DNA of 64,000 nt, taken from assembly GCA_019638115.1 (NCBI GenBank), contig JAHBUK010000004.1, forward strand, positions 412,794 to 476,793, read 5' to 3'. Below the pieces are notes generated by a model, which was given only the letters and a program-made list of their open reading frames with translations, did no database searches and had not been told where the DNA came from. A program made the position numbers and the translations under genes. This stretch comes from Flavobacteriales bacterium. GTDB taxonomy: Bacteria > Bacteroidota > Bacteroidia > Flavobacteriales_F > PHOS-HE28. Numbering within the stretch: the first letter of the stretch is position 1; the number at the start of each line of letters is the position of its first letter. Below are positions 1 through 8,385 of the stretch, in pieces.

Positions 1-983
1 GGCCCCCACTTCTCGAACAAGTAGGGCATGGTCTGGAAGGCCATACCGAATCCCGCATTCTCCTTTACCCAATCCAGGCCGAGGTAACCGGCGGCGATGG
101 GGATCACGATCATGCTGCCGAGCACCACTTCCACGAACTCGTTGGTGAATCCGCTGGTGACGGCGTTCAGTGCGATGTCGTCCTTGCTCCGCACATAGGC
201 CGCATAACAATGGATGGTGCCCATGCCCACGCTGAGCGTGAAGAATATCTGCCCGGCAGCGGCCAGCCATACCTTGGGGTTGCTGAGGCTGTCGAACTGC
301 GGGGTCCAGAGGAAGTTGAGTCCATCCCAAGCACTGGCATTGGGCACTTCGGCACTGGCTCCACTGGTGCCCAGGCTCAGTCCACGCACCGCTAGGAACA
401 CCCCGAAGAGGATGAGCAGGGGCATGCCGATCTGGGCGGCACGCTCCACGCCGCGTAAGCCTCTGGAGAGGATGAAAGTGTTCAAGGCCAAACACAGCAC
501 ATAGAAGATCACGGCCTCATAAGGCAGGCCCGAATGGCTCTTGCCGATGTCCACATAATCCTTGAAGAACTGGGCCACCTCGCTTTGGCTGAGCCCGTTG
601 AACGTGCCTGCGATGCTGTGCCACACGTAGCTCATGGTCCAGCTTTCGATGTAGCAGTAGTAAGCCGCCACGGCGATGTTGGTGAAGATGCCGAACACGC
701 CGAAGTACTTCCAGAAGGCGCGCTTGGTCATATTGTCCAGGATGAAGGGCGTGCTGTGGTTGCCGGTGCGGCCACCATAGCGGCCCATGCTCCACTCGAT
801 CCAGAGCAAGGGTATGCCCATCAAGAGGAAACAGACCAGATAAGGGATGATGAAGGCCCCGCCCCCATTGTTGACGGCCTGCACTGGGAAGCGCAGGAAA
901 TTGCCAAGGCCCACTGCATTCCCGGCCATGGCCAGGATCAATCCCACTCTGGTGCCCCAGGCCTCTTTCTGTGTCAACGACAT
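1..983 (-). CDS. Sodium-dependent transporter of the NSS/SNF family (3' end cut by window)
   Basis: A Na+-coupled symporter of the neurotransmitter:sodium symporter family, which would import an amino acid or similar solute across the inner membrane. The reading frame is open from the ATG at 983 to the window edge, giving about 327 residues. The N-terminus MSLTQKEAWGTRVG leads into GNAVGLGNFLRFP (residues 21-33), the hallmark sodium-site segment of TM1 in this family. GIPLLWIEWSMGRYGG follows, another typical NSS stretch. Several hydrophobic segments alternate as expected for a 12-TM protein, of which roughly the first seven are present. The substrate cannot be told from sequence. The gene points away from the cassette-like units at 1-3 kb and is clearly richer in GC than them. 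Confidence 0.9.
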   Translation of the reverse strand, partial: MSLTQKEAWGTRVGLILAMAGNAVGLGNFLRFPVQAVNNGGGAFIIPYLVCFLLMGIPLLWIEWSMGRYGGRTGNHSTPFILDNMTKRAFWKYFGVFGIFTNIAVAAYYCYIESWTMSYVWHSIAGTFNGLSQSEVAQFFKDYVDIGKSHSGLPYEAVIFYVLCLALNTFILSRGLRGVERAAQIGMPLLILFGVFLAVRGLSLGTSGASAEVPNASAWDGLNFLWTPQFDSLSNPKVWLAAAGQIFFTLSVGMGTIHCYAAYVRSKDDIALNAVTSGFTNEFVEVVLGSMIVIPIAAGYLGLDWVKENAGFGMAFQTMPYLFEKWG

Positions 984-1074
984 GTGTTCGGATTAGCGGT
1001 GGGCCAAGATAACCGTTGAAGCTAATCGCGGGAAGGTGAGTTGACCTGCTGCGTCAATGCCACAGGGAACCCGA

Positions 1075-1212
1075 CCAACGGGCCTGCAATTGCCGCAGGC
1101 CGCCTTTCGTGTCCGATAGGTATCGGACCTTGTTCCTCGACGAAATGCACAACCCTTCAACGGGAGTTGTCACCGGGACGAGTGCGGCTTGCTGCAAGAA
1201 CATGTTGGCAGC
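1075..1212 (-). repeat. attC-like palindromic repeat, copy B
   Basis: This repeat lies directly 3' of the lipoprotein gene at 1222-1839. On the minus strand it starts with TGCCAACA and ends with CCGTTGGTC, so CCAAC and GTTGG are complementary ends. Inside them, TTGCAGCAAGCCGCA can pair with GGCGGCCTGCGGCAA (12 of 15 positions). The inner part is closely related to the copy at 1853-1980, including AACTCCCGTTGAAG and GGCGGCCTGCG. This copy also carries an extra perfect hairpin, GTCCGATA-GG-TATCGGAC, at 1111-1128. The arrangement resembles an integron attC site but could be another Bacteroidota repeat family. Confidence 0.55.
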
Positions 1213-1221
1213 ATGTGCTTT

Positions 1222-1839
1222 TCAGTCATTTTTAATTCCTTCCCAATCTTCAATAAGGTCATCCCATGCCTTCTTTGATTGCGGTCTAAGCCACCTGTCA
1301 AACCCTTTGTAGTAATCCACATTATGCCATCCTCCAACATTCTGTATACCCTCAAAAAGTCCTACTACAATTAATTCTTGAGTTGACCTATCGCCATTAC
1401 TAAGTAAAACTTCCGCCGATTCAAAGAACCTATCAAAGCACGCTGTTTCATTGGACTTAAACTTCCAAACTATAAATTGAGCAAAATTTCCAATATCAAG
1501 ATATACCAATCTATCGTTCTTTAGCGAAAGAGTTTTGTATGAATCAAGTAAATAATTGTTATAGTTAGCCTTAATATCAGGGCATGAATTCGCCAATATA
1601 ATTATGCATTCCGATTGGTCTATATTCATTTTATTCAATAATATGCCTATTTCTTCAAGCTCAACAGTGTCTGGGGTGTATATAGTCCTGTAGCGTGGGA
1701 CCAAATCCTCGTCAGTCACATTGCCCATAGCACGCTTAATATCTTCCCGTGAAAATTGCCCTTCGTCACCCATACTGGTGCTACATCCACACAATGAAAG
1801 CGTTATCAGCACTGATATTATTGGCCGTCTCGCAGTCAT
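1222..1839 (-). CDS. Hypothetical lipoprotein in a cassette-like unit
   Basis: This 205-residue protein starts with a signal peptide ending in a lipobox, LSLCGC, with Cys19 as the likely lipidated residue, so it probably sits in a membrane on the periplasmic side. The mature part is mostly alpha-helical in composition and contains LIVVGLFEGIQNVGGW near residue 160. That stretch resembles small DUF7674-type proteins often found beside toxin-immunity or cassette genes, but I am not sure of the family. The gene is much more AT-rich than the housekeeping genes nearby and is bracketed by two related palindromic repeats. It faces the same way as the YARHG gene upstream. Function is unknown; transfer as a gene cassette is an inference from composition and flanking repeats. 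Confidence 0.75.
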   Translation of the reverse strand: MTARRPIISVLITLSLCGCSTSMGDEGQFSREDIKRAMGNVTDEDLVPRYRTIYTPDTVELEEIGILLNKMNIDQSECIIILANSCPDIKANYNNYLLDSYKTLSLKNDRLVYLDIGNFAQFIVWKFKSNETACFDRFFESAEVLLSNGDRSTQELIVVGLFEGIQNVGGWHNVDYYKGFDRWLRPQSKKAWDDLIEDWEGIKND

Positions 1840-1852
1840 TCTAGCATTGCCT

Positions 1853-1980
1853 CCAACGGGCCTGCGCTCGTCGCAGGCCGCCTTTCGTAATCTTGTTCCT
1901 GGACGAAGTGTTCATCGCTTCAACGGGAGTTGTCACCGGGACGAGGGCGGCTTGCGGCAAGCGCATATTAGCAAACGTTA
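1853..1980 (-). repeat. attC-like palindromic repeat, copy A
   Basis: This copy begins in the stop codon of the YARHG gene (TAACG on the minus strand) and ends at CCCGTTGGAG, a few bases before the ATG of the lipoprotein gene. Its inner stem pairs GCTTGCCGCAAGCCGCC with GGCGGCCTGCGACGAGC (14 of 17 positions). It shares long blocks with the copy at 1075-1212, but several paired positions differ in both arms, which suggests selection for the folded structure. The R'-like end GTTGGA and the upstream GTTAGC at 3070-3075 would mark cassette junctions if this is an attC site. Confidence 0.55.
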
Positions 1981-3057
1981 CCTTTTCTCTTCCACCAATA
2001 TTCTGGACACGAATTTGTTTTCTTGCTCAGTAAGCATTATAGCTTCCATCTTTAAATTAGGGTCCGGCATATACCAAGAAAATTGAGAAAAGTATTCATT
2101 AAGGTCGGAGCTGTTAAAGGCGTAGCCATGTTGCGCATAAATTGTATTGCGCAAGAGTCGTAGTTCCTCTTTGGTATATTCCATGGATAAGGTCATGTCA
2201 CCAATTGAAATGATTTCGCCACTACGAATCTGGTTATAATAGAGTGGCCAAATATTAAAGGAGTACTGACTTACGATTCCAAACTCAAGGTTTTCTGCTG
2301 GCTTGAAGTCTGTAACCTTGATCTGAAGTTGGCCACTAAGCACCCGGACCATTCTGTTATCGCCTTTGTCGACCAGCGTGAACCTATCATCGGTGACCTT
2401 GCCAGTACCGATCATTGACCACTCTGCCGCCTGACCGAAAATATCACTAACGTAGAAATATTGGTTGGGACCCATGTCGATGTTGATCGTCAGGTGCTTT
2501 ATCATTCCACCTGCCCATTTCGCACCAGTTGTCAGAATGTAATTGTAAAACTGGTCAATTGCGACGTTATTACTTGCCGGAAAACTATAGCTGTGGTTTA
2601 TCCGATTCAGCCCGGGCTTGAAGGTGATTTCAAACAAGAAGACAAAGACCCCTCGTTCGAACTGAGAAAAATGCAAGTCCCCAGGGTCGTTTAATTCACA
2701 ATCCTCACACTCCGAAACTTTCAGCGCATAAGGAAGGATACGTTCGTTTTGAACGATAGTAAAATCTTTTATTTGATTCAGGTTGCTTAACGAATTAGAA
2801 ACATCACCTCCGGCTGATGGTGCTTGGAAGCCAACAGATAATGTTCTATTCATATTCTCTGGGTTGTTAAACTCAAATTGTATGTCAACATAAGCAATCC
2901 TATCCCTCACCGTGAATGACAAAATCTCTTGTTCCAATGAAACTGTTGTTTCGCGGATTGGATAGATCACGCTTCCCTTGGTCAGATAGACACCATCGTT
3001 TCCAAAGATGGATGTCGTCATGATTAGCTTTATAATTATCCAAGGAATAGCTTTCAT
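1978..3057 (-). CDS. Secreted protein with C-terminal YARHG domain
   Basis: A 359-residue protein with a hydrophobic N-terminal segment (residues about 5-19) that looks like a signal peptide. The middle, residues about 30-270, is beta-rich and I do not recognise a family in it; two nearby cysteines (CEDC) may form a disulfide. The C-terminus carries a YARHG-type domain: LRLLRNTIYAQHGYAF at about 295-310, then a WY-P element and a final E-rich helix. This extracellular domain of unknown role is common in accessory proteins of Bacteroidota and Firmicutes. Codons are AT-rich compared with neighbours. An attC-like repeat overlaps the stop codon, and CGTTAGC lies 13 bases before the start, so the gene looks like one unit of a cassette array. 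Confidence 0.8.
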   Translation of the reverse strand: MKAIPWIIIKLIMTTSIFGNDGVYLTKGSVIYPIRETTVSLEQEILSFTVRDRIAYVDIQFEFNNPENMNRTLSVGFQAPSAGGDVSNSLSNLNQIKDFTIVQNERILPYALKVSECEDCELNDPGDLHFSQFERGVFVFLFEITFKPGLNRINHSYSFPASNNVAIDQFYNYILTTGAKWAGGMIKHLTINIDMGPNQYFYVSDIFGQAAEWSMIGTGKVTDDRFTLVDKGDNRMVRVLSGQLQIKVTDFKPAENLEFGIVSQYSFNIWPLYYNQIRSGEIISIGDMTLSMEYTKEELRLLRNTIYAQHGYAFNSSDLNEYFSQFSWYMPDPNLKMEAIMLTEQENKFVSRILVEEKR

Positions 3058-3307
3058 TTTTTAATGTTTGCTAACGTAGGGTTGCCGAAGATCTTCTTCT
3101 ATTTCCGCTATGGCTGTTCTACGCGATCGTCGCACTATTCACTATTGCGGGTGGTAAAGCGAAGGTTTTGACAGGATTTTAGTCAAAATCGACTCCATGC
3201 ACTGAACTCTTCCTGGTCGGCGGAGAACGATCCACATGGCTTCCACGAACGTAACTGCTTGGTGGCAATATTCCAAGGCTTATTGAACGAATGCCAGGGT
3301 GAGTAGG

Positions 3308-4216
3308 TCAGGGGCGTACGACCAACTGTTTTTCCAAGATGGCCAAACCCTCCTCAAAACCACGCGATGCATAACCCAGGTCGTTCCGGGCTTTGTCCAG
3401 AATGAACCCCGTACGGGGCGGACGCTTTGCCGGTTGGCCGAGGCTGTCGCTCTTGATGGGCGAGACCACAGAGGTATCCAGCCCGAAAAACTTGCCGACC
3501 CGGTACACCAGTTCCAGGATGCTCATGCCATCGGGACCGCTTAGGTGGTAGATGCCCGTTGCCCCACGCTTGGCAATGCGGATGCAGCCATCGGCCAGGT
3601 CCTCGGCCAGTGTGGGCATTCGCCATTGGTCATCCACCACGGTGATGGGCTGGCCTTTCTCCAACGCGGACTTGGCCCATAGCACCACGTTGCTGCGACT
3701 GAGCCCCTGCGCGATGCCATACACGATGATGGTGCGTGCAATGGCCCAGCGCTCAAGCCCGGAGCGCATCACCAGATGCTCAGCTTCCAGCTTGCTTTGG
3801 CCGTAGATGCTGAGTGGGGCTGCTTGGTCCTCCTCTTTGTAGGGGCCGTTCAGCCCATCGAAGATGAAGTCCGTGCTGAGCAGGATGAAGTGGCTGCCAA
3901 GCGCCTTGGCCGCTTCCACCAAATTGGCGGTGGCCTTCACGTTCTGCAACTGGCAGGCTTCGGGGTCCAATTCACAGGCGTCCACGTTGGTCATGGCCGC
4001 GGTGTGGATCACCACCTCCGGCTGCGAGTCCTGGAAGACCTGCTGCACTTGTTGCGCATCGGTGATGTCCAATGCGTGGTAGCGATCGCCCAAGGGTTGC
4101 GGGGTTCGGTCGGCACCTCGGCTGGTGGCGATCAAGGCTACTTCCGGATCGTTGCGGAGTGCGGAAACAAGCTTTTGGCCCAGCAGGCCATTGCTACCGG
4201 TGATGAGGATGCGCAT
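3308..4216 (-). CDS. RmlD-like NAD(P)-dependent sugar-nucleotide reductase (SDR family)
   Basis: An extended short-chain dehydrogenase/reductase of 302 residues, closest in layout to dTDP-4-dehydrorhamnose reductase (RmlD). It has the nucleotide-binding GSNGLLG motif at residues 7-13, STDFIFDG around 114-121 and the catalytic YxxxK as Y138-K142. RmlD would make dTDP-rhamnose for surface polysaccharide. No rmlA, rmlB or rmlC lies nearby, so the exact substrate is uncertain and another epimerase or reductase activity is possible. A -7-like box, TAGTTTCG, sits seven bases before the ATG, so the transcript would have almost no leader. Confidence 0.85.
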   Translation of the reverse strand: MRILITGSNGLLGQKLVSALRNDPEVALIATSRGADRTPQPLGDRYHALDITDAQQVQQVFQDSQPEVVIHTAAMTNVDACELDPEACQLQNVKATANLVEAAKALGSHFILLSTDFIFDGLNGPYKEEDQAAPLSIYGQSKLEAEHLVMRSGLERWAIARTIIVYGIAQGLSRSNVVLWAKSALEKGQPITVVDDQWRMPTLAEDLADGCIRIAKRGATGIYHLSGPDGMSILELVYRVGKFFGLDTSVVSPIKSDSLGQPAKRPPRTGFILDKARNDLGYASRGFEEGLAILEKQLVVRP

Positions 4217-4223
4217 GGGCCGA

Positions 4224-4231
4224 CGAAACTA
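4224..4231 (-). promoter_or_regulatory. Putative -7 box (TAGTTTCG) of the RmlD-like gene
   Basis: Matches TAnnTT(T/C)G, a variant of the Bacteroidota -7 element. It lies seven bases upstream of the ATG at 4216, so transcription would begin at or very near the start codon. No clear -33 element was identified. Confidence 0.4.
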
Positions 4232-4270
4232 CACGCCAGCACTGAAAAGAAGTCCTGCCAGGTCCGTCCT

Positions 4271-4501
4271 TCAGAGTTCCCAAACGGTGCTCCGCTTGCG
4301 GAAGGGCTGCTTGATGCGCTCTTTGTGCTTCAGCACGAAGGCCATGACCAAGTACACCACCAGATGTACACCGGCGGTAACGAAGCTGAGGTAGATGAAG
4401 CTGAGCCGGACCTGTTCGGCCTTTATGTTGAGCTTTTCAGCCCACCAATCGCACACCCCGAAGGCCTGCTGCTCGAACAGTGTCTTGATGCGGTCGATCA
4501 T
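4271..4501 (-). CDS. Small PspC-domain membrane protein
   Basis: A 76-residue protein with the PspC-type fold: an N-terminal helical part with FGVCDWWAEKL, followed by a single hydrophobic segment (about residues 33-57) and a basic tail. PspC domains act in envelope-stress responses in Enterobacteria, but in Bacteroidota short PspC proteins have no established role. It lies 24 bases downstream of the DUF2851 gene on the same strand, so the two are probably co-transcribed. The Lys/Arg-rich C-terminus suggests the tail stays in the cytoplasm. Confidence 0.8.
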   Translation of the reverse strand: MIDRIKTLFEQQAFGVCDWWAEKLNIKAEQVRLSFIYLSFVTAGVHLVVYLVMAFVLKHKERIKQPFRKRSTVWEL

Positions 4502-4525
4502 TGGGGGGGAGGCAATTGCTTCCGG

Positions 4526-5938
4526 CTACTCCTTGACGGTCTTCCGGAGCAGTTGGTTGCCGATGGCGCAAGATAAGCAGCGGCGCTCGGCACAATAGCG
4601 TTGCTTCAGTTCGATCAGCGATTGCCCGCGCGCGGCACTGTCGGCAACAAAGCCCAAGTCTGCCCACTGGTCCAACAGCTGGTTCTTTTCCGGAGGAAGT
4701 TGTTCCAGCAATCCCATGGCACGTGAGCGCATATCGCTGCGCCCCTGGATACGGCCCAAAGCGAAGAGTGCGGGAACGATGGCATTGATGATGAGGTGAT
4801 CGGTACCCACGCGCCCCAAGCGTTTGGCCTGCGCGGTGCTGGGGCGGTCGAACTGGTAATGATCGGTCCAGTAGGGGCTTGCCAGCACCTCCAACTCGCT
4901 GCGCAACAGCCGCAGATCATCCTGCTCCAAGAGGTCGGTGAAGGAACCATCGCAACGCATCAGCAACTGGGCGAACTGGGCGATCCGTACCGTGGGGAAA
5001 TTGACCGGACGCATGCGCCCGAACTTCCAGGCGGCCACGGGCATGGGGCGTAGATCGTGCATCAAGGCAAGCAGGTCATATTCCTGTTGGAGCGATCGCG
5101 GGTATTCATCCACATGGTCCACCTGCAGGAGCCCGGCCTGCCCGAAGAGCAGAGCTTCCATGCGGAGCGCATCGTCCCGGTACTTCAACAAGAGCTTCAG
5201 CGGCAGGGCGTGGGCGAGCATGGCGAAGGGTTCCGCGTTCACCTGCAGGCCGAAGGCACGCGCCAGCATGTGGTAGAGCGTGGCAGCAGGGTCATTGCCC
5301 AGTTGGCGATAGAGCGCTTCCACGTAGGCGGTCTTGCGCTCCAAGCGTTCGATGAGCAGCCGTTCCAGCCAGGCGCTGGTACGCAGCGGATCCACTTGGT
5401 CGAGCAACTTGGCGCAAGGCATGAAGGCCAGACTACGCATCAGTTCCAAGTGCATGGCAATGCTCTCGGTGGACACTCGGGGCAATAGTTCCACCGTGGG
5501 CAGGGTGCGCCCTTTCAGCGTACGCACCTCGGCATCGTGCTCGTATACCACGTGCAACACCACGTTCTCATAGGCCGGATCGAACTGGTGCCCATGCGCG
5601 TTCCACTCGCTGCTGCGCAGGTGTACCTCCACGTTGCCCGCCCAGAGCTGTTCGCCGATGCGCACCTGCGCTCCTTCCAGGTCCGGGCCGCTGTTGGTTT
5701 GTATCCGGCCGGGCTTCAGCACGTCCACGGCGTGCCCTTCCGTGGTCCGCAGCGCGTGGTGCTCGAACAAGCGCGACTCCCAGATGAACTGGAGGAGGTC
5801 CTCGCCGTAAGGGAACCCGGGCTCCAACAGCGTGGAAGCACTGATACCGGGGCATGATGAACGCGGAACCACACGCAAGTGTGCCCCGGCGGACGTGACG
5901 ATCTGATCGGTGGTGGAGTATCGTGTGGCGTGTTCCAT
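4526..5938 (-). CDS. DUF2851 family protein
   Basis: A 470-residue member of DUF2851, a family widespread in Bacteroidota and of unknown function. Typical family sequence begins at about residue 45 with EDLLQFIWESRLF. It continues through GRIQTNSGPDLEGAQVRIG and WAGNVEVHLRSSEW, which resemble nuclease-like beta-strands, and ends in a cysteine-containing C-terminus, CAERRCLSC. The first ~40 residues are not typical, and a later non-ATG start is possible. No signal peptide is seen, so it should be cytoplasmic. It precedes the PspC gene in what looks like a two-gene operon. Confidence 0.88.
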   Translation of the reverse strand: MEHATRYSTTDQIVTSAGAHLRVVPRSSCPGISASTLLEPGFPYGEDLLQFIWESRLFEHHALRTTEGHAVDVLKPGRIQTNSGPDLEGAQVRIGEQLWAGNVEVHLRSSEWNAHGHQFDPAYENVVLHVVYEHDAEVRTLKGRTLPTVELLPRVSTESIAMHLELMRSLAFMPCAKLLDQVDPLRTSAWLERLLIERLERKTAYVEALYRQLGNDPAATLYHMLARAFGLQVNAEPFAMLAHALPLKLLLKYRDDALRMEALLFGQAGLLQVDHVDEYPRSLQQEYDLLALMHDLRPMPVAAWKFGRMRPVNFPTVRIAQFAQLLMRCDGSFTDLLEQDDLRLLRSELEVLASPYWTDHYQFDRPSTAQAKRLGRVGTDHLIINAIVPALFALGRIQGRSDMRSRAMGLLEQLPPEKNQLLDQWADLGFVADSAARGQSLIELKQRYCAERRCLSCAIGNQLLRKTVKE

Positions 5939-6094
5939 GGCCGCGGCCTTGGTGACGGATTATTCGTCACAGACCGGACGGACAACATAGCAATACTTTT
6001 ATGACCGTCAAACCACTGCTCCGATGGCAGTATTCCACAAGCCCAATAAATCCCAAGTGTGACCCACCGAGCTTGCCGATCGGCCGCATCCGGA

Positions 6095-6940
6095 CTACGC
6101 CCCTGCCGGTGCAAAGCGCTCCATCGCCAGGCCCATGGCCTGCTGTAGCTCAATGGCAGCGCGCCTGGCAGCGGGCATGGCGTCCTCGCCCTTGCCAGCA
6201 TAGAGGATGCCCCTGCTGCTGTTGATCAGCAGTCCACCATCCGCTGTGAGACCGGCCTTCAGTACCGCTTGCAGATCACCACCCTGAGCTCCTACACCTG
6301 GCACCAGGAAGAAATGCTCCGGGGTAGCCTTTCGCGCTTCGGCAAGGATCTCCGGACGGGTGGCCCCCACCACGAACATGAGCTCTTCGGGACTTCCCCA
6401 TGCGGCACAGCGTTCCATAACCGCTTGGTAGAGGTAGCGCTCGCCTTGCCCATTGGTGTTGACCTTCAGGAATTGGAAGTCCTCGGCGCCTGCATTGCTG
6501 GTGATGCCAAGTACCACCGCCCACTTGCCGGGGCGCCCCAGAAAGGGAGCAACACTATCCCGGCCCATGTAGGGCGCCAGGGTCACGGCATCAACGTCCA
6601 GGCGGTCGTAGAATGCCTCCGCGTATTTGCGGGCGGTGTTGCCGATGTCCCCACGCTTGGCGTCGGCGATGATCAGGCAATCGCTCTTGCTGCGGATGTA
6701 TGCGATGGTGGCCTCCAGATCGAGCCAGCCTTCATCGCCCATGGCCTCATAGAACGCGAGGTTCAGCTTGTAGGCCACGGCAACATCGTGGGTCACCTCC
6801 ACAATGGCCTCGTTGAACGCGCGCACCGGGTGGCTCTCCTGCTTGAAATGCTCGGGGACGAGGTGTTCTTCGGTGTCGAGGCCAACGCAAAGCAGGCTGT
6901 GCTTGCGTCGGATGGTATCGATGAGCTGGCTGCGTGTCAC
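6095..6940 (-). CDS. pyrF: Orotidine-5'-phosphate decarboxylase (type 2)
   Basis: Catalyses the last step of de novo pyrimidine synthesis, decarboxylation of OMP to UMP, in the cytoplasm. The 281-residue length fits the longer type 2 family. The active-site segment is DAKRGDIGNTA, with D93, K95 and D98 as the catalytic D-x-K-x-x-D set. SLLCVGLDT near residue 15 supplies the first strand and substrate contact. The start is GTG at 6940, and GATCTTTG lies four bases upstream, one mismatch from the -7 consensus. The 320-bp gap to prfA is filled by an octamer repeat array. Confidence 0.95.
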   Translation of the reverse strand: MTRSQLIDTIRRKHSLLCVGLDTEEHLVPEHFKQESHPVRAFNEAIVEVTHDVAVAYKLNLAFYEAMGDEGWLDLEATIAYIRSKSDCLIIADAKRGDIGNTARKYAEAFYDRLDVDAVTLAPYMGRDSVAPFLGRPGKWAVVLGITSNAGAEDFQFLKVNTNGQGERYLYQAVMERCAAWGSPEELMFVVGATRPEILAEARKATPEHFFLVPGVGAQGGDLQAVLKAGLTADGGLLINSSRGILYAGKGEDAMPAARRAAIELQQAMGLAMERFAPAGA

Positions 6941-6969
6941 GGTGCAAAGATCGGAAGGACGAGCGTGGG

Positions 6970-7258
6970 AAAATGTGGCGATCTGAAAATGTGGAAATGT
7001 GACAATGTGGAAATGTGATCAGCGCTTCGATCGGGATCGATCCGCAACGGAGAGCGTCTACCCACGATCAACCGTTAGCCTCATCGCCATTTCCAAATAT
7101 CCACATCCGATCATCTCCACATCCCACAATTTCCACATCTCCACATCCTAACATCTTCACATCCCACAATTTCCACATCTCCACATCCCATCATCTCCAC
7201 ATCCTACAATTTTCACATCTCCACATCCTATCATCTCCACATCCTAACATCTCCACAT
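6970..7258. repeat. Octamer short-tandem-repeat array with inverted arms
   Basis: Two arms of imperfect 8-bp repeats flank a ~73-bp spacer. The left arm (6970-7017) holds six units such as gaaatgtg. The right arm (7091-7258) holds 21 units with consensus ctccacat and variants cccacaat, ttccacat and cctaacat. The arms are roughly reverse-complementary, so the locus could fold into a long imperfect hairpin. The array ends three bases from the stop codon of prfA. It fills the pyrF-prfA intergenic region, where I see no gene. Confidence 0.85.
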
Positions 7259-7261
7259 TCC

Positions 7262-8344
7262 CTACAACCCCGCTTCGGCTTTCAACTTCTCGGTGCGTTC
7301 CGCGAGTTGCAAGGCATCGATCACATCCTGCAGATCGCCATTGAGCACTTCCGGCAGGTTATGGACGGTGAGTTCGATGCGGTGGTCCGTTACGCGGCTT
7401 TGCGGGAAGTTGTAGGTGCGGATCTTGGCACTGCGATCCCCGCTGCTCACTTGGCTCTTGCGTTGGGCGGCCACCAAGGCTTCCTGCTCGCGGACCTTGT
7501 CCTCGTAGAGCCTGGTCCTCAGCATTTGCATGGCTTTCACGCGGTTGCCCAACTGGTTGCGCTCGGTCTGGCACATCACCACGATGCCGGTTGGAATGTG
7601 GGTGAGGCGCACCTTGGTCTCCACCTTGTTCACGTTCTGCCCTCCTGCCCCGCCGCTCCTCGCGGTCTCCATCTTCACGTCGCTCTCCTTCAGTTCCACA
7701 TCGGTCTCCTCGGCTTCGGGCAATACGTTCACGGTGGCCGCGCTGGTGTGAATGCGGCCGCTGGCTTCCGTGGCCGGCACACGCTGCACACGGTGCACTC
7801 CGGCCTCGAACTTCAGCACGCCGTACGCGCCTTCACCGATCACGTTGAACACCACTTCCTTGTAGCCCCCCACCGTGCCTTCGCTCACATCGGCCACCTC
7901 CACTTTCCAGCCCCTTCCTTCGCAGTAGCGGGTGTACATCTTGTAGAGGTCCCCGGCGAACAAGCTGGCTTCGTCGCCCCCAGTACCGGCCCGTACTTCC
8001 ACGGTGCAATTGCGGGCATCGTTGGGGTCCTTGGGAACGAGCATCAGCCTCACCTCCTCTTCCATGGCCACTATGAGGTCGCGCATCTCATCGCGCTCCG
8101 CACGGGCCATGTCCAGCATCTCCGGGTCCTTCTCCGTGCGCAGCATCTCTTCTGCACCGGCCAGGTCATCATGCATCTGCTTGAAGCGCAGGAAGGCCTG
8201 CTCGATCGGCTCCAATTCCCGGTAGGTCCGGTTCAGTTCCACAAAGCGCTTCTGATCCGCAATGATGGTCGGGTCGGCCAACTGCTTGCCGATCTCGGTA
8301 CGCCGGTCGTGCAATGCGGATAGTTTGGAAAGGAGGTCGCTCAT
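7262..8344 (-). CDS. prfA: Peptide chain release factor 1
   Basis: Recognises UAA and UAG stop codons and triggers release of the finished peptide on the ribosome. The 360-residue length is standard for RF1. The codon-reading PxT motif is P190-A191-T192 inside [15 protein letters not shown], and the peptidyl-hydrolysis GGQ motif is at 234-236. The PAT tripeptide marks RF1 rather than RF2, whose motif is SPF. It lies 41 bases downstream of purM on the same strand and may share its transcript. An octamer repeat array begins right after the stop codon. Confidence 0.97.
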   Translation of the reverse strand: MSDLLSKLSALHDRRTEIGKQLADPTIIADQKRFVELNRTYRELEPIEQAFLRFKQMHDDLAGAEEMLRTEKDPEMLDMARAERDEMRDLIVAMEEEVRLMLVPKDPNDARNCTVEVRAGTGGDEASLFAGDLYKMYTRYCEGRGWKVEVADVSEGTVGGYKEVVFNVIGEGAYGVLKFEAGVHRVQRVPATEASGRIHTSAATVNVLPEAEETDVELKESDVKMETARSGGAGGQNVNKVETKVRLTHIPTGIVVMCQTERNQLGNRVKAMQMLRTRLYEDKVREQEALVAAQRKSQVSSGDRSAKIRTYNFPQSRVTDHRIELTVHNLPEVLNGDLQDVIDALQLAERTEKLKAEAGL

Positions 8345-8385
8345 CGTTGATGACCACCACCATGCGGTGGCCGAAGAGTATGGTT

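Noticed and set aside
1041..1312. Short plus-strand frames over the attC-like repeat
   Set aside because: They overlap a palindromic repeat and the lipoprotein gene and have no coding features.
3167..3190. Terminator TTTTGAC...GTCAAAA downstream of the RmlD-like gene
   Set aside because: The stem is only seven A/T-rich pairs and lies 120 bases past the stop; too weak to call.
6970..7258. Possible CRISPR or small RNA gene
   Set aside because: Units are only 8 bases and have no spacers; the pattern is a short tandem repeat.
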